Of a stretch of DNA of 64,000 bases, positions 57,974 through 64,000 are shown piece after piece. Under the pieces are notes generated by a model. It saw only the letters and a program-made list of their open reading frames with translations, was not told the DNA's origin and did not search any database. Every line of letters begins with the position of its first letter. Within the stretch, counting starts at the first letter, position 1. The DNA comes from Mycobacterium sp. (lineage in GTDB: Bacteria; Actinomycetota; Actinomycetes; Mycobacteriales; Mycobacteriaceae), in NCBI RefSeq assembly GCF_002863225.1, contig NZ_PKEK01000025.1:62001-126000 (forward strand), read 5' to 3'. A program made the position numbers and the translations under genes.

Positions 57974-58743
57974 CGGAAGCTACCGATCCCGCCGTCGACG
58001 TGGATGGTCTGTCCGGTGATGAACGTCGCGTCGCTGCTGAGCAGGAATGCCACCAGTGCGCCCGCATCGTCGCGTACGTCGCCGATGCGCTTCATCGGCA
58101 CCCGTTTGACGGCCTTCTCGTACTCGTTGGGAGCGAACGACTTCCAGAACAGGATGCCGTCGGATTCGACGAACGGGCAGACCACGTTGACCCGGATGTT
58201 GTCCCGGCCCCATTCCAGCGCGGCGACTTTCGACAGGCCGCGAATGGCTTCCTTGGCGGCGGCATAGCCACCCCACTTCGGTTCGCCGCCGGTGCCGGTC
58301 CCGGAACCGAGGTTGACAATCGACCCGCCGCCGGCGGCCACCATCAGTGGGTGCACGGCTTGCATCAGCAGGAAGCTGGCCCGCGGCCCGACCTCGTGAC
58401 CCAGGGCGATGTCCTCTGTTGTGATGTCGACGAACGCTTTTGGCTCGTTGGTGGCGATCGCGTTGTTGACCAGTCCGTGCACCACGCCGAACGCATCGAC
58501 GGCTGCGGCGACAATCCGCTGTGCGCTGTCCGGGTCACGAAGATCAGCGACAACCGACTCGACGCGCCCGAGCGCCTGCAGTTCCGCGATGGTTGCGGCC
58601 AGCTTGTCGCCTTGGATGTCGGCCAGCAGCACCGAAGCCCCGCGCTCGAGAAGCGCTGTGGCGATGCCCTTTCCGACTCCCTGCGCCGCGCCGGTGACGA
58701 TAGCAGCGTGACCGCGCATCGAGTCGGCGTGGGTGTAGCTCAT
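57970..58743 (-). CDS. short-chain dehydrogenase/reductase
   Basis: This 257-residue classical SDR has the NAD(P) motif VTGAAQGVGKGIATAL, NNAIA in place of the usual NNAG, and a catalytic Ser-Tyr-Lys set (NLGSGTGTGG... YAAAKEAIRGLSK). The cofactor Asp after beta-2 (LLADIQGDKL) suggests NAD. ATG 58743 overlaps the upstream gene's stop (ATGA). In a run with a DHDPR-like protein, TetR and DUF1295, it may oxidise or reduce a lipid or terpenoid alcohol (inference). Confidence 0.88.
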   Translation of the reverse strand: MSYTHADSMRGHAAIVTGAAQGVGKGIATALLERGASVLLADIQGDKLAATIAELQALGRVESVVADLRDPDSAQRIVAAAVDAFGVVHGLVNNAIATNEPKAFVDITTEDIALGHEVGPRASFLLMQAVHPLMVAAGGGSIVNLGSGTGTGGEPKWGGYAAAKEAIRGLSKVAALEWGRDNIRVNVVCPFVESDGILFWKSFAPNEYEKAVKRVPMKRIGDVRDDAGALVAFLLSSDATFITGQTIHVDGGIGSFR

Positions 58744-59831
58744 GTCACCGAGGCGAACCGGGCGGCCGGCCGGCCGGCGAACAACGGCAAGTCGAGGTAG
58801 GTCTTGATACCGGGTCCGGCCGCACAGACGTCGGGGATGGCGTTGACGCAGTGGTTGGCGGTGACCACCACGCCCGGATTCTTCACCAGACCCTCGGCGA
58901 TCGTCTCGGGTTGCAGACCCTTGAACGTGAGATTGACGGTCGGGTCGCCGGTGATCTCCACCTCGAATCGCTCGCCCACCCCGCCGAAGTTCCACGCCGG
59001 GTCGAGGTCTTCCTCACCCATGAACCAGTTGACCGCTGCTGTGATCACCGGTTCGCCGTCGACCAGGGCCTGCCAGCGGAATCGGCGCGCGGCAACGCTT
59101 CCCTTCGTGATCGGGAACGGCGCATAGTCGATCTCAGCGGCGGCCACCGCGACGTCCTGGGTGGTCTTGATGTTGGCGTCTATGCGAAAGCCCATGTGGT
59201 CGGCGATCATTCGTACCGATTGTTTGAAGCCTGCCTCCAGCAGGCCGGCCATCGGACCTTCGATCGCCTCTTGCGGAGTGCCACCGAAACCCATGATGTG
59301 GCGCACCACATCGGGCGCGTTGTAGGTGCGGATGTCGGAGAACTCCTCCGCGCGGACATGTGTGACGGCCGAGGACAGCGACGAGATCATCAGCGGAAAG
59401 CGCTCGGTGATGCCGCCCGGGTGGATGCCGGAGCCATGCAGCGTCACCCCGGCCTGCACCGCGGCGTCCGCGACCGCCCGGTGGCGCGGGTTGCCCGGAT
59501 CGGGATACACCCATCCGACCGGGGTCACGATGTTCTTGCCGGATCGCAGGATCGCCACGACCTCGTCGTCGTTGGGTATCAGCGGGCTGTACACCACGCA
59601 ATCGGCATCGATGGCCAGCGCTTCGTCTCGGCTCGAAGTCGCTGTGACGCCCAGAGATCCGAGGCCCAGGATGTCACCGACGTCGCGGCCGTTCTTGTCG
59701 GCACTGTGCACCCAGCAGCCGACCAGCTCGAGCTGTGGATGGTTGAGCACGCATTCGACGGCTGCCTTACCGACCCCTCCGGTGGCCCACTGGATGACGC
59801 GCAGCTTCGGCGGATTGCTCACGTCTGGCAC
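58740..59831 (-). CDS. dihydrodipicolinate-reductase-like NAD(P)-binding protein
   Basis: This 363-residue protein starts with a Rossmann motif of the DapB-N type (VIQWATGGVGKAAVECVLNH) and continues LVGCWVHSADKNGRDVGDIL. SGKNIVTPVGW and GSGIHPGGITERFPL are typical of a widespread actinobacterial family annotated as dihydrodipicolinate reductase-like. It is not the lysine-pathway DapB; the true substrate, possibly a lipophilic ketone, is unknown. It starts with GTG 59831, 48 bases after prpD, and is coupled to the SDR that follows. Confidence 0.86.
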   Translation of the reverse strand: MPDVSNPPKLRVIQWATGGVGKAAVECVLNHPQLELVGCWVHSADKNGRDVGDILGLGSLGVTATSSRDEALAIDADCVVYSPLIPNDDEVVAILRSGKNIVTPVGWVYPDPGNPRHRAVADAAVQAGVTLHGSGIHPGGITERFPLMISSLSSAVTHVRAEEFSDIRTYNAPDVVRHIMGFGGTPQEAIEGPMAGLLEAGFKQSVRMIADHMGFRIDANIKTTQDVAVAAAEIDYAPFPITKGSVAARRFRWQALVDGEPVITAAVNWFMGEEDLDPAWNFGGVGERFEVEITGDPTVNLTFKGLQPETIAEGLVKNPGVVVTANHCVNAIPDVCAAGPGIKTYLDLPLFAGRPAARFASVT

Positions 59832-59879
59832 AGTATGACCGGCTGGCAGTCACTGTCAACGGGGGTGTGGAGCCGCCGG

Positions 59880-61385
59880 TCATCGGAAGATTCCGGACGG
59901 GATGGTCGGCGCCTTGTCCAGCACCTCGGGCAGCACCCGCACGTTCAGCGCGACCAGGTCACCACCCTTCAGCGCGCTGACGTCTTGGACGGCGTGCAGG
60001 AACCGTTGCTGCTCAGTGGAATCCACTACCGCCTCGGTCAAATGGGAGAACTTTTCGATGTACTGCTCGCGCTCGAACGGCCGGGCCCCGAGTGGATGCG
60101 CGTCGGCCACCCCAAGCTCGTCCACGATCACTTCACCGCTCTCGAGCGTTACCTCGGCGCGTGCCCCGAACGCCTTCTCGGCCGGATCATCCGAGTGATA
60201 CCGGCGAGTCCATTCCGGGTCCTCGACCGTGGAGATCTTGTGCCACAACGCAACCGTGTCCGGCCGGTGCGCGCGCTCCGGGGCGTAGGAGAGTTCGTGA
60301 TCCCAGCTGCCGTCCTGCAGCGCGACAGCGAAGATGTACGGCAGCGAGTGATCCAACGTCTCCCGCGAGGCATCGGGATCGAATTTCTGCGGGTCGCCGG
60401 AGCCGGTGCCGATCACGTAGTGCGTGTGGTGGCTGGTGTGCAGCACGATCGTCGCGATCTGGTCGAGGTCGCCGATGCGACCCCGCAGCCGTCGGGCCAG
60501 ATCGATGGGCGCCTGGCTCTGGTACTCCGCGGAATGTTGTTTGGTGTAGGTGTCCAGGATTGCTCGCTTCGGTTCGCCCGGCGCGGGCAGCGGCACCCGG
60601 TAGGTGTGCCCGGGACCTGAGAGCAGCCATGCGATGACGCCGTCCTCCCCCTCCCAGATCGGCGCGGGCGCACCCTCACCGCGCATCGCCCGGTCGACGG
60701 CCTCGATCGCGACCTTGCCGGCCAGTGCCGGCGCGAACGCTTTCCAGCTGGAGATGGCACCTTTCCGGGATTGCCGGGTCGCAGTGGTCAGGTGCAGCGC
60801 CTGCCCGATGGCCTGATAGATGGTGGCGACGTCGAGGCGCAGCATGGTGCCCAATCCGGCGGCCACCGACGGGCCGAGGTGCGCGACGTGGTCGATCTTG
60901 TGCTCGTGCAGGCAGATTCCCCTGACCAGGTCGACCTGGATTTCGTAAGCGGTGGCCAGCCCGCGAATCAGGTCGCTGCCGTGGACGCCGAGCTGCTGGG
61001 CGACCGCGACCAGCGGCGGGATGTTGTCGCCGGGGTGGGAGTACTCGGCGGCGAGGAAGGTGTCGTGGTAATCCAGCTCGCGCACCGCCACGCCGTTGGC
61101 CCACGCCGCCCATTCGGCGGAATAGCTGCCGTCGACACCGAAGACGGTGGCGCCGGAGCGGGTCCGGTGCGCAAGGGCCTGCTGCCGGGCGGTGGCGACC
61201 GGGCGCCGGATCACTGCGGCGGCGCTGACCGCCGCGTTGTCGATGATCCGATTGATCACCATTGCCTCGGTCTCCGGTGCCACCCGGACGGGGTCGGCGG
61301 CCACCTGCGCGATCTTGTAGGCCAGGTGCTCGGTGATCGGAAAATCGTCCGCGCTGCGGTGGGTCCGCACCTCGTGGATCAACAT
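59880..61385 (-). CDS. prpD: 2-methylcitrate dehydratase (MmgE/PrpD)
   Basis: This 501-residue MmgE/PrpD protein matches PrpD (Rv1130), which dehydrates 2-methylcitrate in propionyl-CoA breakdown. Conserved blocks are [79 protein letters not shown] and DSAEYQ-type [17 protein letters not shown] 61385 ([11 protein letters not shown]) fits the homologue start. In M. tuberculosis prpC and the regulator prpR are adjacent; here neither is present within the window, and prpD instead leads a minus-strand run of DHDPR-like, SDR and TetR genes. Propionyl-CoA arises from sterol and odd-chain lipids. Confidence 0.92.
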   Translation of the reverse strand: MLIHEVRTHRSADDFPITEHLAYKIAQVAADPVRVAPETEAMVINRIIDNAAVSAAAVIRRPVATARQQALAHRTRSGATVFGVDGSYSAEWAAWANGVAVRELDYHDTFLAAEYSHPGDNIPPLVAVAQQLGVHGSDLIRGLATAYEIQVDLVRGICLHEHKIDHVAHLGPSVAAGLGTMLRLDVATIYQAIGQALHLTTATRQSRKGAISSWKAFAPALAGKVAIEAVDRAMRGEGAPAPIWEGEDGVIAWLLSGPGHTYRVPLPAPGEPKRAILDTYTKQHSAEYQSQAPIDLARRLRGRIGDLDQIATIVLHTSHHTHYVIGTGSGDPQKFDPDASRETLDHSLPYIFAVALQDGSWDHELSYAPERAHRPDTVALWHKISTVEDPEWTRRYHSDDPAEKAFGARAEVTLESGEVIVDELGVADAHPLGARPFEREQYIEKFSHLTEAVVDSTEQQRFLHAVQDVSALKGGDLVALNVRVLPEVLDKAPTIPSGIFR

Positions 61386-61442
61386 AGTTCGCACACTATG
61401 CAACGAGCGTCACCCGAACCGGCCTGCGCTACTCCTCTACTA

Positions 61443-61468
61443 CTGGGTCCCCTGCCAACGGGGCCCAG
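61443..61468. terminator. hairpin after the DoxX gene
   Basis: CTGGG (61443-61447) and CCCAG (61464-61468), with CCCC (61449-61452) and GGGG (61460-61463) inside and one bulged base, form a 9-bp GC-rich stem with a 7-base loop. It lies 15 bases downstream of the DoxX stop on the minus strand. Confidence 0.45.
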
Positions 61469-61482
61469 CACTGGTTGCCCGG

Positions 61483-61995
61483 CTATTGGGCAGACTTGAC
61501 CGGCGGCCGGTAGAACAGCGCCAGCTGACCCAGCGCGCCGCCGATGCCCAGGAGCAGCGACCCGAACAGTCCGTGCCAGCCGTCGTGGAAGTTGTGGCCG
61601 AAAATCAACCAGTCGAGGCTGTACCGGCCGGCGCCGAGGGTCGCGACGATCACCGCCGCGACGGCCAAAATCAGGTTGTACTCCCAGCCCTCCTTGACGA
61701 TGAAGAACCCGTTGTGGCGGTGCACGGTCCAGGCGGCGACCAGCATCAGCGCGACGAAGCCGGCGGCCGGGATCGGCGTGAGCAGGCCCGCGGCCAGGCC
61801 GAGCCCGGCGCTGATCTCGGTGCTCGCCGCAACGACGGCCTGGAATTTGCCGTACTTCATTCCGATGCTCTCGAACCAGCCCGCGGTCCCGGGGATCCGT
61901 CCGCCGCCGAAGAATTTGTTGTAGCCGTGAGCGGCCATCGTCAAGCCCAAGACCAGCCGCAGGATGAGTAACCCGACGCTATAGGCATCATTCAT
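61483..61995 (-). CDS. DoxX-family membrane protein
   Basis: This ~170-residue protein has four membrane helices (GLLILRLVLGLTMAAHGYNK, GLGLAAGLLTPIPAAGFVAL and two others) and the DoxX signature RLVLGLTMAAHGYNKFFGGG followed by GWFESIGMKYGKFQAV. DoxX proteins link to thiol-redox and quinone metabolism in mycobacteria. ATG 61995 (MNDAYSVG) is favoured; GTG 62004 is also in frame. It is upstream of prpD on the same strand, and a hairpin lies between. Confidence 0.88.
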   Translation of the reverse strand: MNDAYSVGLLILRLVLGLTMAAHGYNKFFGGGRIPGTAGWFESIGMKYGKFQAVVAASTEISAGLGLAAGLLTPIPAAGFVALMLVAAWTVHRHNGFFIVKEGWEYNLILAVAAVIVATLGAGRYSLDWLIFGHNFHDGWHGLFGSLLLGIGGALGQLALFYRPPVKSAQ

Positions 61996-62075
61996 AGACG
62001 CCACGCTAGATCATGGGGTTTGCACGGGATGAGCAGAGGTATCCTGCCAGCCGCACCTGATACAAGGAGTTTCCC

Positions 62076-62198
62076 ATCAACATCGCAGTGATCCGAGCCG
62101 GCAACGTCGGGCTGGGCAACGCGTGGCGGGCCGTCGGGCACGACGTAACTTTCCGCGGCACCGGCTCCGGCTTCGTTCTGCTGCGCGGTCGAGCCTGA
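62076..62198 (+). pseudogene. decayed N-terminus of an F420-type NADP oxidoreductase
   Basis: A good ribosome-binding site (CAAGGAG) stands 6 bases before an ATC codon. From there an open frame of 40 codons reads INIAVIRAGNVGLGNAWRAV, GHDVTFRGTGSGFVLLRGRA. This strongly resembles the start of NADPH-F420 oxidoreductases (M-x-IAVIGAGNVG...LG-x-AWRAVGHDVTFG). The ATG appears mutated to ATC, the motif Gly changed to Arg, and the rest of the gene is missing. The 3' part runs straight into the promoter of the next gene. Confidence 0.65.
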
Positions 62199-62206
62199 AC
62201 ACATCC

Positions 62207-63778
62207 ATGTCCACACAGCCGGTGATCCTGCTGGACGGGGCCGCCTCGGCTCCGCCCGCGATTCTTGGTCACAAGGGACACGGCATCGCGATGATGCGTC
62301 GCAACGGTCTCCCGGTGCTGCCCGCGTTCTGCATCAGCGCCGACGTGGGAGCCCGCTACCGCGCCGAGCCGACCGCGACCATCGACGCGATCTGGAACGA
62401 CGTGCTCGACGGGATGCGCACCCTGGAGGCCGCAACCTCGCGGACATTCGGCCGCGGGCCGCGCCCGCTGCTGGTCAGCGTACGTTCCGGCGCGGCTGTC
62501 TCGATGCCCGGCATGATGGACACACTGCTCGATCTCGGATTCAACGACGTCGTCGAAAAGGCCTTGGGCGCAGAGGGTTCAGCCGAATTTGCCCGAGACT
62601 CGCGGCGACGGTTCACCGAGTCTTTTGTGCACATCGTGACCGGTGCCGTGCCGGACGATCCGTACGACCAGTTGCGCGCCGCGGTCGAGGCGGTGTTCGC
62701 CTCATGGGATTCACCGCGGGCCCGCGCCTACCGCTCGCACCATGGACTGGCCGATCACGGCGGCACAGCGGTAGTGGTACAGGCGATGGCGTTCGGCAAC
62801 CTGAACAACAAGTCTGGTGCGGGCGTGATCTTTTCGCGCAATCCGATGACCGGAGCCGCCGCGGCGTTCGGTGAGTGGGTGCCCGGCGGCCAGGGTGACG
62901 ACGTGGTCTCGGGCACTGTGGATGTCGAGCCGATCACCGTCCTGCGCGACCAGCAACCGTCTGTCTACGACGAATTGGTCTGCGCCGCAGAAACCTTGGA
63001 GCGACTGACGTCGGACGTGCAGGAGATCGAGTTCACCGTCGAGGACGGGACGTTGTGGCTGCTGCAGACCCGGGCCGCGAAGAGGTCGGCTCAAGCCGCG
63101 GTGCGACTGGCGCTGCAGCTGATGAACGACGGGCTGATCGACGAAGCCGAGACACTGCGACGGGTGACACCAGCGCAGGTCGAGACGCTACTGCAGCCGT
63201 CACTGCAACCCGAGACCCGTTTGACCGCAGATCTTTTGGCCACCGGGCAACCGGCCGGCCCGGGTGTCGCGGCGGGGTGGGCCTATACCGATGTGGACGA
63301 GGCCATCGACGCCGCCGACCGCGGTGAGGACGTCATCCTGGTCCGCAGCCACACGAGTCCGGACGACATCCACGGCATGCTGGTGGCGCGCGGAATCGTG
63401 ACCGAGACCGGGGGCGCCACCAGCCACGCGGCAGTGGTCAGCCGCGAACTGGGCCGCGTCGCCGTAGTGGGCTGTGGCCGCGGGGTTGCCGAATCGCTGG
63501 CCGGCAAGCTGGTCACCGTCGACGGCAATGCGGGCGAGGTTCGTTCCGGGAGCCTGAAGCTGTCGGCATGGTCAGAGGACACCACTCCCGAGCTTCGCGA
63601 ATTAGCCGACGTCGCAAGGCGAATCAGCCCGCTGCGGGCTCACTCCGGCGGAGATTATCCCCGGCTGGAACGGCACTCCGAGGCAGCCGTACGCACCGCA
63701 CTGGCCAGCGGACACAACGATGTGGTGTCCACCAGTCCGCTGCTGGCGATGCTGGCCGCCATCCGAGTCTCACCGTGA
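62207..63778 (+). CDS. ppdK: PPDK-like protein lacking the PEP-binding barrel (Rv1127c-like)
   Basis: This 523-residue protein has the ATP-grasp nucleotide domain (residues ~1-320: GHKGHGIAMMRRNGLPVLPA, LLVSVRSGAAVSMPGMMDTL, GAGVIFSRNPMTGAAAAFGE) and the phosphohistidine domain (TGGATSHAAVVSRELGR, His near residue 408). It ends soon after, without the C-terminal (beta-alpha)8 PEP/pyruvate barrel of true PPDK (~870 residues). It matches Rv1127c. It may work with a separate partner or act as a phosphotransfer protein. ATG 62207 is chosen. Its stop overlaps the next gene (GTGA). Confidence 0.9.
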   Translation: MSTQPVILLDGAASAPPAILGHKGHGIAMMRRNGLPVLPAFCISADVGARYRAEPTATIDAIWNDVLDGMRTLEAATSRTFGRGPRPLLVSVRSGAAVSMPGMMDTLLDLGFNDVVEKALGAEGSAEFARDSRRRFTESFVHIVTGAVPDDPYDQLRAAVEAVFASWDSPRARAYRSHHGLADHGGTAVVVQAMAFGNLNNKSGAGVIFSRNPMTGAAAAFGEWVPGGQGDDVVSGTVDVEPITVLRDQQPSVYDELVCAAETLERLTSDVQEIEFTVEDGTLWLLQTRAAKRSAQAAVRLALQLMNDGLIDEAETLRRVTPAQVETLLQPSLQPETRLTADLLATGQPAGPGVAAGWAYTDVDEAIDAADRGEDVILVRSHTSPDDIHGMLVARGIVTETGGATSHAAVVSRELGRVAVVGCGRGVAESLAGKLVTVDGNAGEVRSGSLKLSAWSEDTTPELRELADVARRISPLRAHSGGDYPRLERHSEAAVRTALASGHNDVVSTSPLLAMLAAIRVSP

Positions 63779-64000
63779 GCGCCGACGACCGGGAGCGGCA
63801 AGAAGAGTCTGAACTGGTTGTCCTCCAGACGATCCGGCTCAAGGGCCGGGTTCGCCGCGACGACCTGGGGGCGGATGTCGACGAGTTGGTCGCATCGGGC
63901 CTGGTGGTCGACGGCCCGATGCTGCGGTTGAGCGCGGCCGGTCGGACCAGGCTCACGGAACTGCTGCACGCGGAGCGCTCGTCGGCCGACGCCGCCGCGG
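63775..64000 (+). CDS. small ppdK-linked protein (Rv1126c-like), partial
   Basis: GTG 63775 overlaps the ppdK stop (GTGA) and opens a frame running off the right edge. The visible part begins VSADDRERQEESELVVLQ and continues LKGRVRRDDLGADVDELVAS, GLVVDGPMLRLSAAGRTRLT. Its hydrophilic helix-turn-strand pattern and the 'level then reversal' segment (DELVASGLVVDGPMLRLSAAG) look like a small winged-helix fold. Tight coupling suggests a role with the truncated PPDK, perhaps supplying or controlling its missing part (inference). Confidence 0.7.
   Translation, partial: MSADDRERQEESELVVLQTIRLKGRVRRDDLGADVDELVASGLVVDGPMLRLSAAGRTRLTELLHAERSSADAAA

Overview
This window is high-GC actinobacterial DNA, most likely a rapidly growing environmental Mycobacterium (Mycolicibacterium). 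From remembered M. tuberculosis proteins and gene order, it is collinear with the Rv1126c to Rv1178 interval, read backwards. In order one meets dapC/fdxC (Rv1178/Rv1177), a PadR regulator and fadH (Rv1176c/Rv1175c), fbiC (Rv1173), mshB (Rv1170), a TetR regulator, lpqW and typA (Rv1167c-Rv1165), mutT2, a pterin dehydratase and pimE (Rv1160-Rv1159), two Ala/Pro-rich secreted proteins (Rv1158c/Rv1157c), an HhH-GPD protein and an F420-type oxidoreductase (Rv1156/Rv1155), a GntR regulator and a sirtuin (Rv1152/Rv1151c), an MmpL operon, an SDR with mcr and echA10 (Rv1144-Rv1142c), crotonase and thiolase (Rv1136/Rv1135A), metE (Rv1133c), prpD (Rv1130) and a short ppdK (Rv1127c). All homologies are from memory; no database was searched.

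Bases 1-10 kb look accessory: a partial esterase, a DUF222/HNH (13E12-type) gene whose start codon lies inside a LexA/SOS box, a Baeyer-Villiger-type monooxygenase split by a one-base frameshift, and a three-gene operon of KimA-like potassium/APC transporters. The last transporter carries an extra OB-fold-like C-terminal domain. Bases 10-25 kb are conserved core: an acyl-CoA dehydrogenase with dapC and ferredoxin, fadH, F420 synthesis (fbiC), mycothiol synthesis (mshB), cell-envelope glycolipid control (lpqW) and typA. Bases 25-36 kb hold secreted proteins, pimE, nucleotide-pool hygiene and several short regulators and oxidoreductases.

Bases 36-45 kb carry an mmpL-tetR-methyltransferase operon behind a perfect 15-bp-arm palindrome, then an acyl-CoA block (SDR, mcr, echA10), a CPBP protease-like protein and an atypical SDR. 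Bases 45-49 kb hold a type III polyketide synthase next to an isoprenylcysteine-methyltransferase-like protein, then crotonase and thiolase. Bases 49.6-52.3 kb are a cobalamin riboswitch with metE. Bases 53.8-64 kb hold a DUF3556 membrane protein behind a KstR-like box, a DCC-family redox protein, a run of overlapping or closely spaced minus-strand genes (prpD, DHDPR-like, SDR, TetR, DUF1295), a DoxX protein, a decayed F420-type oxidoreductase fragment with an ATC in place of the start codon, and a short ppdK.

Small-scale DNA structure is unusually rich in the intergenic spaces: several tandem duplications sit exactly at the 3' ends of genes (typA, a 48-residue CPCG protein, metE), and a recurrent hairpin built on CGAGCGT/ACGCTCG occurs in at least three gaps. 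Long open frames antisense to core genes were treated as codon-bias shadows. No rRNA, tRNA, CRISPR array, prophage or IS element was seen.
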